Source: an uncultured Lachnospiraceae bacterium (GTDB taxonomy: Bacteria > Bacillota > Clostridia > Lachnospirales > Lachnospiraceae). From it: a stretch of DNA of 64,000 nucleotides. A program made the position numbers and the translations under genes. The notes under the pieces were generated by a model, which had not been told where the DNA came from, did not search any database, and saw only the letters and a list, made by a program, of their open reading frames with translations. Where the stretch lies: NCBI GenBank assembly GCA_947037115.1, contig CAMQTN010000004.1, forward strand, positions 1 through 64,000, written 5' to 3'. Each line of letters opens with the position of its first letter. Positions within the stretch are counted from its first letter, which is position 1. Below are positions 20,224-30,077 of the stretch, piece by piece.

Positions 20224-21300
20224 TCAATAGATATCATCATTCTGCCGGTGCAGTTTGGGATCCTCGTACTTGTCCATAAAATCCTCCCCCAGATAGACAA
20301 TCTCCTGCGCAAACCTGATATTACGTACCACTGTAAAGACAGAAATCACACGGCGGAAGCTGAGGCCTTCGATATAGTTTAACACTTCCATCGGAAATTT
20401 CCGGTCGAGAATGATATGCTCCGGAAAAACCGTTTCATAGTTCAGAAGATCCCTTGGATGCGGCTTGATCAGAATCACTGCTGCTTTTTCTCCTTCCGGC
20501 TGACCATACAGGTCAATGCAATCCCTGAAAATCTTTTCCCTCACAGGCAGCTCACAAAGCGGTTCTGTCAAAAGCAGCACGTTTTCCTTTCCCGTATTGA
20601 GTTTTTCCTGTATTTCCTCTATATTTGCAACAAAAAGCCGCACCAAAAGCGCCTGGTCCTCCTTCGTAAGCCGCTCCGTCAGCTCCTGTCTGGATTTTTC
20701 AATGTATTTCGGGCAGGGATATGGCAGAACAGAGATATCGTTGACCTCCATATCCAGACAGTATTTTCCCCAGCCGTTCTGAATAAAAATGAGATTCAAA
20801 GAGGCGAGAAACGCCTTCAGCTTAAAATGCCCCCTGTTGTCATAGCGGGCAGTATCGTAGGTGCTGATGCAGTCAAGCCCGTCTTCCAACGCATGATAAT
20901 GTATTTTTTTGTAACTCAGATAATAACCGATGGGATCGGAATCGCAGAACACATAGACATCCCTGTATTCCTTAAAGTCCACTGGCACATAGGGCTCCTG
21001 CGCCTTACCCAGAAGTTTTGTGTAACGGATACGGGCAAGGAGATTTAAAAAAAGATTTCCTCTGTCCACATGGTACTTCATGATCCCGGGAAAATTCACA
21101 TCCTCCTTTTCATCGAACATATACACCGCCTCAAAGAGCCCGCAGGCCAGGGCCCGCTCCTCCAAGTCTCCAAAATCATTGGACATGGTGCTCATCACAA
21201 GAGTTGCTTTTCCCCGTTTCTCCTGCGTCAGGTTCAGTTCCTTCAAACACGCCACATACACGTGATAGTAAGTGTGGCAGACATAAATTCTATCCTTCAT
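20224..21300 (-). CDS. GT52/sialyltransferase-like glycosyltransferase (candidate Pse transferase)
   Basis: MKDRIYVCHTYYHVYVACLKEL...HALEDGLDCIS...VILIKPHPRDLLNYE; next to pseI/pseF. Confidence 0.6.
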   Translation of the reverse strand: MKDRIYVCHTYYHVYVACLKELNLTQEKRGKATLVMSTMSNDFGDLEERALACGLFEAVYMFDEKEDVNFPGIMKYHVDRGNLFLNLLARIRYTKLLGKAQEPYVPVDFKEYRDVYVFCDSDPIGYYLSYKKIHYHALEDGLDCISTYDTARYDNRGHFKLKAFLASLNLIFIQNGWGKYCLDMEVNDISVLPYPCPKYIEKSRQELTERLTKEDQALLVRLFVANIEEIQEKLNTGKENVLLLTEPLCELPVREKIFRDCIDLYGQPEGEKAAVILIKPHPRDLLNYETVFPEHIILDRKFPMEVLNYIEGLSFRRVISVFTVVRNIRFAQEIVYLGEDFMDKYEDPKLHRQNDDIY

Positions 21301-22664
21301 CGTATCTCTACCCCGATCTGTGCAAGTATCTGATCTCCCCGCTCCATGGCCTCCTCCGGCGTCTCCCCCACCGTAATCACATGACCGAGCCTGTCGTTGC
21401 TGGAACGCGTACCCTGCACGGTCTCACCCGGCTTTTTATACAGCGTAATCTCCTCCACGCCTTCCGCCCCGTAAAAAGCCTCCGGCACGGTTATCCTTTC
21501 GAGCACGCCATTCTGTTCTTCCTTTGCATGAATAAAATGAATCGCCGCGCCCCTGTTCCATTTAGGCGTAAGGTCAGGCTCCTGTCCCGTTGCCAGAACA
21601 ACCGAAGCTCCCACCATGTCGATCCCGGTGGAAAGGGGAACCAATCGGGATGTGATAAAATCACCGCCCAGCCTTGCCGCCAGCTCCACAATCTTCGGCC
21701 CGCCCTTTGTCACTTTTATCTCCACATGGGCCGGAGCATTCTCAATACCGACAGCCTTTACCGCCTGTACCGCCACTTCCCGTATCTGATCCTGTATCTT
21801 TGTGCTGAGTCTGCTCGGTTCACAGTGGGCCAGCTCCACAAAATAGGGCGGCGGCGTGATATACTTGTCCGTGATCGTGAGAATATGAGGTTCACCCTCC
21901 ACCACCATGACTTCCACGCTGACCTCAGGGCCCTGCATGTATTCCTCCACCATCACCGTACCATTGCGGGAATTTGACCGGCTGTAGTGGTAAGTCAGGT
22001 TCATAATCTCGTTGAGACGCTTCTCATACGCATGGAGCCTTCTTTTCCGCTCTTCCAACACATTCTCCTGGTTCACACACTCCACAAAAATCCCGTCACT
22101 GGTCAGCAGATCCACCGCCTGCCTCGGTTCGTCCAGAAGCACCACGCCCCGGCTGCCCGCATTGTCCGCAGGTTTCACAATGCAACGCCCGTTTAACCGA
22201 TCCACCGCCTCCGAGAAGCCCGCAAAGTCTTTCGCCTCGTAATATTTCGGTATCGGCACACCGCATTGTTTCAGACGGTCCCTCATATTATTTTTCATGG
22301 TGGCGCAAAGAGAATTTTCATAAGACAGATCCGGCCGCTTTCCCAGTTTTTCATTGACATAGGCCGCCGTCCGCACAGGGCCGTCGCTGGTGGAGGTAAT
22401 CACCACATCCGGCTCGTAAATAAGCGCCTGCCTGTAGACTTCCTCCTGGTCTAAGGTACTGACCACCAGCTTCACGTCGGCCAGCTCAAATCCCACCGCA
22501 TTTTCGTCATAGTCCACCAGAATGATCAGATAGCCCAGCTCCTTCGCTTTTTTGATCGCGGGAACCTGCAGCGCGCTGGCGCCTAAAATCATCATTTTTT
22601 TCTGCTTCTCACTCACTTCTGTTTTCTCCATATAAAATACATCCGCACCGCCATACACAAACAC
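21297..22664 (-). CDS. ATP-grasp carboxylate-amine ligase
   Basis: MMILGASALQVPAIKKAKELGY...CIVKPADNAGSRGVVLL...VEEYMQGPEVSVEVMVV...KIVELAARLGGDFIT. Confidence 0.88.
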   Translation of the reverse strand: MFVYGGADVFYMEKTEVSEKQKKMMILGASALQVPAIKKAKELGYLIILVDYDENAVGFELADVKLVVSTLDQEEVYRQALIYEPDVVITSTSDGPVRTAAYVNEKLGKRPDLSYENSLCATMKNNMRDRLKQCGVPIPKYYEAKDFAGFSEAVDRLNGRCIVKPADNAGSRGVVLLDEPRQAVDLLTSDGIFVECVNQENVLEERKRRLHAYEKRLNEIMNLTYHYSRSNSRNGTVMVEEYMQGPEVSVEVMVVEGEPHILTITDKYITPPPYFVELAHCEPSRLSTKIQDQIREVAVQAVKAVGIENAPAHVEIKVTKGGPKIVELAARLGGDFITSRLVPLSTGIDMVGASVVLATGQEPDLTPKWNRGAAIHFIHAKEEQNGVLERITVPEAFYGAEGVEEITLYKKPGETVQGTRSSNDRLGHVITVGETPEEAMERGDQILAQIGVEIR

Positions 22665-22712
22665 AAATCCGCAGTCTTCACAGCGCAGCCTGTTCCTTGC
22701 AGTCAGCGCTGT

Positions 22713-23771
22713 CTACTCCACATACTTCCAGTCCATCGGCGTCCCGCGGGCAATATCGCATCTCGCCCTCCGCCCCAGTATTTCTTCATAATACATGGGC
22801 GCCATGCCAAATGCAGGCCGTATGGACCGCAGATTTTTCTCTGTAAAGGCCTCTCCCCTTTTCATATCCTCTGTGACAAAAAGCGACCGTCCTTCTTCCC
22901 TGCTTCTCTCCTGCCTCTCGGTAAGACAGTACGTCACTCTTCCCAGTGCCTTCTCCACAATGCGGATTTCGTCCACCATTTTTTTAAACTCCGCAGGCTC
23001 CATGGAAAAGGCCCCGTCCGGCCCGCCGTCCGCCCGTGAAAGCGTAAAGTGTTTTTCCACCATCCGCGCGCCGAGCGCAACCGAAGCCACCGCCACGGCG
23101 GAACCCATGCTGTGATCAGAAAGACCCGTCAGACAATCAAAAGTCTCAGCCATATGGGGAATGACTTTGATATTCATATCCTCGTAGGGCGTCGGATACG
23201 TAGAAGTACATTTCAAAAGTATGATCTGCTCATTTCCCTCTTCCCTGCATGTTTTCACCGCCCTCTCAATGTCCTCCAGCCAAGCAAGTCCGGTAGCCAT
23301 GATCACAGGCTTTCCCAGTTTTGCAACCTTGCGAATCAGGGGAATATCCCGAATTTCAGGGGAAGCAATCTTATATGCAGGCATCCCCATCTCTTCCATG
23401 AAATCCACAGCCGTAAAGTCAAAAGGGGAGGAAAAACAATCCATCCCCAGATCATTCGCCAGTTTCACCAGCTTCGGCTGCCACTCCCATGGCGTGTACG
23501 CTTCCCGAAATAACTCATAGCAGGTCATACCGTCCCAGATTGTGCCCTGCGTGATTTGAAAGTATTCATTGCCGCAGTCCATCGTGATGGTGTCCGCCGT
23601 GTAGGTCTGGAGTTTCACTGCATCAGCCCCCGCCTCCTTCGCCGCCCGTATAATGGCCTCGGCCCTGCCATAATCCTGCAGGTGGTTGGCCGACATCTCC
23701 GCTACGATGTAGGTCGGCTCCCCCTCCCCGATCAGACGGCTGCCGATTTTTATTTTATCCTGTCCCATAAT
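22713..23771 (-). CDS. pseI: Pseudaminic acid synthase
   Basis: YIVAEMSANH...DAVKLQTYTADTITMD...WDGMTCYELFREAYTPWEW...FSSPFDFTAVDFMEEM...KIASPEIRDIPLI...GLSDHSMG...SIRPAFGMAP. PseI-type rather than NeuB/LegI-type motifs. Start MGQDKIKIG assumed. Confidence 0.9.
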   Translation of the reverse strand: MMGQDKIKIGSRLIGEGEPTYIVAEMSANHLQDYGRAEAIIRAAKEAGADAVKLQTYTADTITMDCGNEYFQITQGTIWDGMTCYELFREAYTPWEWQPKLVKLANDLGMDCFSSPFDFTAVDFMEEMGMPAYKIASPEIRDIPLIRKVAKLGKPVIMATGLAWLEDIERAVKTCREEGNEQIILLKCTSTYPTPYEDMNIKVIPHMAETFDCLTGLSDHSMGSAVAVASVALGARMVEKHFTLSRADGGPDGAFSMEPAEFKKMVDEIRIVEKALGRVTYCLTERQERSREEGRSLFVTEDMKRGEAFTEKNLRSIRPAFGMAPMYYEEILGRRARCDIARGTPMDWKYVE

Positions 23772-23819
23772 ATTTACCTTTCCTTCAAAAGTGATTCGCC
23801 GCTTTACTTTCACCGGGCG

Positions 23820-24551
23820 TTACCGCGCCGTTCGTCCCTCCGTCCGTTCACACGTCTCCCGCATCATCCTGAATTTCAGCTCCGCCAGCTCCAGATCCGA
23901 CGGATTGTCAATATCCTGCACCTGCGTCTCCGGCACAACAATGGGCAGATACCCGTCCGGCAGATCGCCTCTGCAAGCCCGGTACCGCTCCACATGGTAA
24001 CAGTAAAACTGCCCGCTGTCATGATACATGGGCTCTAAATCCTGAGATCGTTTCATGGCGTTTTCCGGATAACAATACACCAGTTTTCCTTCCCGGATCG
24101 CCATACCACGCTGAGGTGGAAAAGAGTACCGAACCACAGGCATCACCCCGGAGGCGTCCTGTTCCACAAGAAGGCTCATGGCATCCGCAAGCTTCTTTGC
24201 AGTCACAAAGGGGGCTGTCGGGTAAATACAGGCCATATAGTCGAATGTTTCCCCTCGTTTCTCGTAAGTTTCAAGTACCTCCATGAGCACATCGTCCGTA
24301 GTTGCAAAATCATTCGAGGTCTCTGCGCTTCTCATAAAAGGAACCGCCGCGCCCGCCCCCCTCGCAATCCGTGCAATCGTCTCATCGTCGGTGGACACCA
24401 TAACCTCCCGGAAAAGCGCCGACTTTAAAGCCGCCTCAATGGCATAGACAAGCATCGGTTTCCCCATAAACTCCCTGATATTTTTCCCCGGAATCCTCTT
24501 ACTCCCGCCCCGGGCTGTAATGATCGCTACTGCATTTATCCCTGTTCCCAT
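23820..24551 (-). CDS. pseF: Pseudaminic acid cytidylyltransferase
   Basis: AIITARGGSKRIPGKNIREFMGKPM...STDDETIARIA...RSQDLEPMYHDSGQFYCY...VQDIDNPSDLELAELK. Confidence 0.9.
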   Translation of the reverse strand: MGTGINAVAIITARGGSKRIPGKNIREFMGKPMLVYAIEAALKSALFREVMVSTDDETIARIARGAGAAVPFMRSAETSNDFATTDDVLMEVLETYEKRGETFDYMACIYPTAPFVTAKKLADAMSLLVEQDASGVMPVVRYSFPPQRGMAIREGKLVYCYPENAMKRSQDLEPMYHDSGQFYCYHVERYRACRGDLPDGYLPIVVPETQVQDIDNPSDLELAELKFRMMRETCERTEGRTAR

Positions 24552-24598
24552 CTGGCGTCCCTTCCTTTCAGACTGTTGGTGTTGATGCCCATATCGAC

Positions 24599-24634
24599 AT
24601 TGTAATATCCCGTCTACGAAATGTAAAGGTTTCT
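24599..24634 (-). promoter_or_regulatory. Putative sigma-A promoter upstream of pseF (TTTACA-17-TACAAT) with upstream AGAAACC
   Basis: Minus strand AGAAACCTTTACATTTCGTAGACGGGATATTACAAT; 15-mer shared with the promoter of the AAA-ATPase gene at 45.16 kb. Confidence 0.65.
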
Positions 24635-25106
24635 AAGGAAAAGAGCTCTTTAAACTGTCTTGCTCATGCAGAACGCACATCTGATAGAATTTCTCTGATG
24701 GGTCATACAAACGATTCCTCGCAGCGTCAAGGCGCGTATTCCTCTTTCAAACAGAACAATATAGCGAAACTGCACAAACCATATCTTGTATTTGATTTTT
24801 GTTTCTTTCTTCTTTTCGTCTATATCTGGTTAAATCATTTTTATTATCAAAATAACGTTTGCTATTTTTCTACATGATATTTTCGCAGCATCCATTGTTT
24901 TTCTTTCTCGTTTATGGTATATCTGTTTCATAGATCATTACAGTTTATCGGCGGCACGGTTCGCCGCATGCCGAAGGCTCTACTAAAAGGCTGTACCGAT
25001 TCTGAACTTCATTTCTATTTGTCACCTGTAAAACTATTATCTTAATGGTTTTATTACGTCTATGGGCTATGCCCGTCATTATTACTTACGAAAGGAAAAC
25101 ACATCT

Positions 25107-26177
25107 ATGAATAAAAACGATTACAGCCAGACCCACAATGACAGAAGCGCTTCGTTCTTCGTACCAGATTACGACGACAGTTTTCAGAAGGCAACCGGTA
25201 AAATCCCATATAACATGACCAACGATTACATGTTTCGGGCTGTTCTGCAATCAAACAACAAAGTATTACGCAGTCTGGTCTGTTCTCTACTCCATTTTGC
25301 CGAAGCAGAGGTGGACTCTGTAGCTATTACTAATCCTATCGTTCTGGGAGAGTCCATCAACAACAAAGAATTTCGTCTGGACATCCACCTGCTCTTAAAC
25401 GATAGTACACATATCAATCTGGAAATGCAGATCACCAATAGACTGAACTGGCAAAACCGTTCCGTCATGTATCTGTGCCGTACTTATGATAAACTGAACA
25501 GAGGGCAGGACTATCGGGACGCAAAACCCGCCGTACATATCGGTTTTCTGGATTATACCCTGTTTACGGAACGTCCTGAATTCTATGCCGCCTATAAACT
25601 GATCAACGTAAAGAGCCATCACATCTACAGCGACAGCCTGACCCTGTATGTAGCAGACCTGACCAGAATTGATCTGGCTACAGAGGAAGATAGACAATAT
25701 CACATTGATAGTTGGGCGAAACTCTTTAAAGCAGACACATGGGAGGAATTGAGAATGATCGCATCCGAAGACAAAGCATTGTATGAAGCCGCAAAAACAC
25801 TGTTTTATCAAAGCTCTGACGAAGAGATCCGTTTGCGCTGCCTTGACCGGGAAGAATATTATCAGGATTTGAAAAACTACGAACGGAAAATCGAGCAAGA
25901 CCGTTTAGAACATGAACAAGATCTGCGGAACTATGAACGGAAGATCGAGCAAGACCGCTTAGAACATGAACAAGATTTACGTAACTATGAACGGAAGATT
26001 GAGCAAGACCGTTTAGAACATGAACAAGATTTACGTAACTATGAACGCAAAATCGAGCAAGACCGCTTAAAACATGAACAAATCATTTCAGAAAAGGATC
26101 AAACCATCTCCGAGCAAACCGCTGAGATAGAAAGGCTCCGCGCTGAACTTGCGCAGTTAAAAAAGTTAAAAAGTTGA
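25107..26177 (+). CDS. Rpn-family PD-(D/E)XK nuclease (putative transposase/recombination-promoting nuclease) with C-terminal coiled-coil repeats
   Basis: KIPYNMTNDYMFRAVLQSN...LVCSLLHF...KEFRLDIHLLLNDSTHINLEMQI; RBS-like GAAAGGA before ATG 25107. Confidence 0.88.
   Translation: MNKNDYSQTHNDRSASFFVPDYDDSFQKATGKIPYNMTNDYMFRAVLQSNNKVLRSLVCSLLHFAEAEVDSVAITNPIVLGESINNKEFRLDIHLLLNDSTHINLEMQITNRLNWQNRSVMYLCRTYDKLNRGQDYRDAKPAVHIGFLDYTLFTERPEFYAAYKLINVKSHHIYSDSLTLYVADLTRIDLATEEDRQYHIDSWAKLFKADTWEELRMIASEDKALYEAAKTLFYQSSDEEIRLRCLDREEYYQDLKNYERKIEQDRLEHEQDLRNYERKIEQDRLEHEQDLRNYERKIEQDRLEHEQDLRNYERKIEQDRLKHEQIISEKDQTISEQTAEIERLRAELAQLKKLKS
25866..26081 (+). repeat. In-frame 54-bp x 4 coding minisatellite
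   Basis: Copies at 25866, 25920, 25974, 26028, each encoding D-L-[KR]-N-Y-E-R-K-I-E-Q-D-R-L-[EK]-H-E-Q. Confidence 0.97.
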
Positions 26178-26213
26178 TATTATTGCATAAACCTCATCGC
26201 GTCAGAATGAATC

Positions 26214-26912
26214 CTATTTCAGAAAATTTTTATTGGCATACACCACGCGGTATATCTCCCTGCGGCTCTCAAAAAAATAAGTAATCAGCCGCTCCGAGAT
26301 AAACCCCGGATAACGATTTAAATAAGGATCTTCCTTCTCTCCACCATGTGCCGCCACTGCAAAGAGGATTGGAAACATCCACTCACAGAGTTGATCCAGC
26401 ACCTCTTTTCGTGCAATAAGCATATTGCAGGGTGAATACAGGTTTCCACGGAAAATCTGATCTGCCGCCTCATATTCTTCCGGCAGATTTATAAGAAAAT
26501 ATTCCATCAGATAGTCCCAATCTGACGCGATATGTCTCTCCTTATAATTTCCTGCAATGCTCGGCGCGACATACAGCGGCACTGGCAGAATCACATCGAC
26601 TTTATTACCTGCCATCCGCTCCAACCAGTTATCTGGCAGAAGAAAATGGCGTCTGTAATGCACCAGCCCCACATAATCCTCACAGGCATTTTTCCAGATC
26701 CAGTAAAGCCCTGTTAGCTCACAATATTGTCTGTTTTTATCGGAAATATTTTCCCCTTTACAATCCAAAAACGCCTCTGCCGATATGCGCTTATCAGTCA
26801 GGGCGGCCCCCACCTGTAAAACCGACTCTTCCTTTATGAAAGCATAACTGTCCTGTAGCGGTTTATCAAAAATGGAACCTGCCACATATATTCTGGCCGT
26901 CTTCTCACTCAT
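26214..26912 (-). CDS. DUF4422 glycosyltransferase-like protein
   Basis: ENISDKNRQYCELTGLYWIWKN...YVGLVHYRRHF. Confidence 0.88.
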   Translation of the reverse strand: MSEKTARIYVAGSIFDKPLQDSYAFIKEESVLQVGAALTDKRISAEAFLDCKGENISDKNRQYCELTGLYWIWKNACEDYVGLVHYRRHFLLPDNWLERMAGNKVDVILPVPLYVAPSIAGNYKERHIASDWDYLMEYFLINLPEEYEAADQIFRGNLYSPCNMLIARKEVLDQLCEWMFPILFAVAAHGGEKEDPYLNRYPGFISERLITYFFESRREIYRVVYANKNFLK

Positions 26913-26915
26913 CCG

Positions 26916-27299
26916 TCATTCCCCCGCCGACAATTCATCTATCACACAAAATGTCCTGCCCCTGTTTTCTGCATATCTGCGGACATATGCATTACGAAGC
27001 CGCATATCCAGCTCCACCGTTACCGGAATAATCTCCTTCATCCCTGCATCCCGCAGTTCTCCGGCAACCTTTTCGTGATTCACTCCGCGCATGCCGAGAT
27101 AAACCGGGTATTCCGTATGTAATCCCTGTCCAATCAGTAATACTGGCAATTCATCAACGACTTCTTTATTTTCTGACATATTATCAACCAGAAAAGCCGC
27201 CACTTCCAGATTTGGATAAAGATATTCCAGATAGGCGCGGAGCGTCCTGCCTCTGGAATGGGCGCCGGCAATATAAACTTTTTTCTTTTCTTTACTCAT
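26916..27299 (-). CDS. Stand-alone small Rossmann-like domain protein
   Basis: 127 aa; KKKVYIAGAHSRGRTLRAYLEYLYPNLEVAAFLVDN. Confidence 0.5.
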   Translation of the reverse strand: MSKEKKKVYIAGAHSRGRTLRAYLEYLYPNLEVAAFLVDNMSENKEVVDELPVLLIGQGLHTEYPVYLGMRGVNHEKVAGELRDAGMKEIIPVTVELDMRLRNAYVRRYAENRGRTFCVIDELSAGE

Positions 27300-28407
27300 A
27301 CAAGTTCTCCAGCTTCCTCACTGCGCTTCTGATATCAAACCCCGCTGCTTCTATCTCTTTATCCTTCCGTTCCCTTTCTCCTGCCTGTCCACTTTGCGCC
27401 ATTTTCTCCGCCCAGCTCTGCTCCTCCAATGGCAAAAAGGTAACCAGGTCCGTCACCTCTGCCTCCCTGGAAATCGTATCTGCCAGCAGGCACCTCAGTC
27501 CTGCTGCCTGTGCCTCTATGCTTGTTATGGCAAGACCTTCAAACAGGGACGGAAGACAGAATACATCCATCGCCTGAAAATAGTCCTGCACACAATCCTG
27601 CCAGTTTAGGCAGCGTACCACATCCTTTAACCCCAGATCAGCAATTTGTTTCTTAAGCTCGTCCTTCAATTCTCCACCGCCGATCAGCAACAGAAACAGC
27701 TTTTTGTTCTGTTCTCTGGCTTTTGCAAAAGCCCTGATCAAAAACGGCTGATTTTTCTGGTAGCAGTATCGCCCCACACTTCCAATGACGACCCATTCCT
27801 CCAATCCGAGCCCTTTTCGTATACTGGCCCGTATTTCCGGTCGAAAACTGTATTTCTCCACATCAATTGCATTGGGCAGTATCTGTATTTTTTCTCTCGG
27901 TATCTGCTCCCCATACAGCCAGTCTCCCGCCAACCGCGAACAGGCGCAGACATCCGTCGCGTATCGGAAATCAAACTCTTTCTTATATTCGTTATGTATC
28001 CGCAGGATTTCTTCCCGCTTCTTATCATCCTTCACGTCAACCCATGTGCTGTGGGAGTGCACAATCACTTTCGGAATCTTCATTTCCATGGCAATCTGCT
28101 CGATCAGGAATCCACGCCAAAAGCTGGTATGGAGATGAACCGCGTCATACCCCTGACTCAGAATATCCGAAATTTCCTTTCGCATCCCCTCCTCGTCATT
28201 CCGTTCCGTATTACAGAATGACTGTATGGAAAAGTCGTATTTGCGGTATTCCCCGGTGGCCGCAAGCGCTTTCGCATTTCTTGTCAGGAAATCAAACCGA
28301 AAACGTTCCCTGTCCATATACGCTATGTGGTTAAATATGTATTTATATACGCCGTTGTTGATAATCGGCGGCGTCATATGTAAAATCTTTTTCCTGTTAT
28401 CAGCCAT
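27292..28407 (-). CDS. GT4 family glycosyltransferase
   Basis: VHSHSTW...VIGSVGRYCYQKNQPFLIRAF...CLPSLFEGLAITSIEAQAAGL. Confidence 0.92.
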   Translation of the reverse strand: MADNRKKILHMTPPIINNGVYKYIFNHIAYMDRERFRFDFLTRNAKALAATGEYRKYDFSIQSFCNTERNDEEGMRKEISDILSQGYDAVHLHTSFWRGFLIEQIAMEMKIPKVIVHSHSTWVDVKDDKKREEILRIHNEYKKEFDFRYATDVCACSRLAGDWLYGEQIPREKIQILPNAIDVEKYSFRPEIRASIRKGLGLEEWVVIGSVGRYCYQKNQPFLIRAFAKAREQNKKLFLLLIGGGELKDELKKQIADLGLKDVVRCLNWQDCVQDYFQAMDVFCLPSLFEGLAITSIEAQAAGLRCLLADTISREAEVTDLVTFLPLEEQSWAEKMAQSGQAGERERKDKEIEAAGFDIRSAVRKLENLYE

Positions 28408-28431
28408 ATTTACCCCGCTCCGTATTTTATC

Positions 28432-29514
28432 TTATTTGCGAAATGTTCCATAAACTTTCATCAGCTCTTCCGCCGCTTTCCGATAGGAAAATACAGCGGC
28501 CTGTTCCCCTGCTCTTTTCTCTAAATGCTTTCTGTAAGCTACATCCGACACCACTTTATCAATCGCCGTCTCTATTGATTCCACTTCATGCGGATCGCAG
28601 TATGCCACCGCATCTCCTCCCACTTCCGGCATGGAAGCCGCATCCGCGCAAATCACTGCCTTTCCGACAGAAAGCGCTTCCAAAATCGGCAGCCCAAATC
28701 CCTCGTAAAAGGAAACATAAACAAATGCCAGAGCATTCCGGTACAGCCATATCAACTGTTCATCGCTTACAAACCCTGTAAAAATTACATTCTTCGCCGC
28801 ATCTTTGTTTCTCGAAAGGATTTCCCTGACCACCTCATACTTCCGCACAGGCCCCGTCAACACCAGTTTTACATCCGACTCCGGATGACGCCTTTTATAA
28901 AGCAAAAACGCCTCCGCCAGACCGCCCTGATTTTTGTGCGGCCCAAGGCCCGAAACTGAGAATATGAAATCTGTATTTTCCAGCTCCGGTACAATTTCTC
29001 CTCTGGCATCATCCGCAAACAATTTTGTCGGAGATAATCCGTTATAGACTACCTCGATTTTATCCGGCGAAATGCCGTAATACTCTACGACATCCCGCTT
29101 CGTACACTCCGAAACCGCAATGATTTTATCCGCCTGCTTTGCACATTTGCGGATGGAACTATCATAGTATTCAAACTGGCTTCCATACCACTGTGGATAA
29201 ATGAGCGGAATCAGGTCATGAATGGTAAGTATCTTCGCGCAGGGAAGCCCCTTGCTCAGTTCAAAAGGACGATAATGCGAATGAACAATGTCGAGTGGGT
29301 GCGCCAGCATGGCATAATTTAACTGAATGGAGCTGCCAGCGTCCGGCAGCACCGGTATATAATCCATATCCAGAGGAAGCCAGTCCGTTTTCCCAAGAAG
29401 CACATAGGCGTTGTCACGGTCACACTTCAAAAGCTCTTCCATAAGCCCCATCGTAACCTTATTAATCCCTGTGATTTCCCTTTCTTTATATAAAGACAAC
29501 ACCCCGATATTCAT
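28432..29514 (-). CDS. GT4 family glycosyltransferase
   Basis: VSGLGPHKNQGGLAEAF...YVSFYEGFGLPILEALSVGKAVICADAASMPEVGGDAV. Confidence 0.93.
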   Translation of the reverse strand: MNIGVLSLYKEREITGINKVTMGLMEELLKCDRDNAYVLLGKTDWLPLDMDYIPVLPDAGSSIQLNYAMLAHPLDIVHSHYRPFELSKGLPCAKILTIHDLIPLIYPQWYGSQFEYYDSSIRKCAKQADKIIAVSECTKRDVVEYYGISPDKIEVVYNGLSPTKLFADDARGEIVPELENTDFIFSVSGLGPHKNQGGLAEAFLLYKRRHPESDVKLVLTGPVRKYEVVREILSRNKDAAKNVIFTGFVSDEQLIWLYRNALAFVYVSFYEGFGLPILEALSVGKAVICADAASMPEVGGDAVAYCDPHEVESIETAIDKVVSDVAYRKHLEKRAGEQAAVFSYRKAAEELMKVYGTFRK

Positions 29515-30065
29515 GTCCCGCTCTCCTCCTCTTCAGCCAGATATTGCAGGCCGATCAGACGATTTATCTCCTCATATACTCTGATGCCCTGACTGTATAG
29601 CGGAAGATTTTGATACGCGTACAATTCATAACCTACGGTATCGCTGTAAACATGGATGTCCATCTCCTTTTGCAGTTCTAGCGCAATGCTGATAAAATTG
29701 TTATCCCGCAGGTTTATGGGATGCTGAGTAAAGTAAAGGAAACCGTCAATACCTTTGATATCCGCCTCTGTTTTTAGCTTATCTATCAGCTCCGTGGTAT
29801 ATTTCCCACTCCAGCCAACCACCCCATATCTGCCGCCATATATTCCATCCAAAACCTTTTTTAATTCTGTCTGGGCAACGATGATAAGTTTCATTTCCGG
29901 ATTAGCATCCTCAATTTTCTGAATACTTTTCTGAAATCTCACCTCTTCGCTGATGGCGATTACAAGCATTTTTTTCCTGTCCCGTAATACTTCATAGGAA
30001 ACAGGTGTGACGCATTGCTCAATCGTCTCGCATAAACCATCGTACGTGATCTCCGATCTTTCCAT
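29511..30065 (-). CDS. Hypothetical protein
   Basis: 184 aa, 4-bp overlap with downstream GT; no confident family. Confidence 0.6.
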   Translation of the reverse strand: MERSEITYDGLCETIEQCVTPVSYEVLRDRKKMLVIAISEEVRFQKSIQKIEDANPEMKLIIVAQTELKKVLDGIYGGRYGVVGWSGKYTTELIDKLKTEADIKGIDGFLYFTQHPINLRDNNFISIALELQKEMDIHVYSDTVGYELYAYQNLPLYSQGIRVYEEINRLIGLQYLAEEEESGT

Positions 30066-30077
30066 AATCCAGTCTCC

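Noticed and set aside
22713-23771. NeuB (sialic acid) or LegI assignment
   Set aside because: Motifs SANH, QTYTADTIT and FSSPFD, plus PseB/PseC/PseG/PseF partners in the window, favour PseI.
24635-25106. Second inverted-repeat element around the Rpn gene analogous to the AAA-ATPase unit
   Set aside because: The 15-mer near 24.62 kb has no matching inverted partner downstream of 26177 that I could find.
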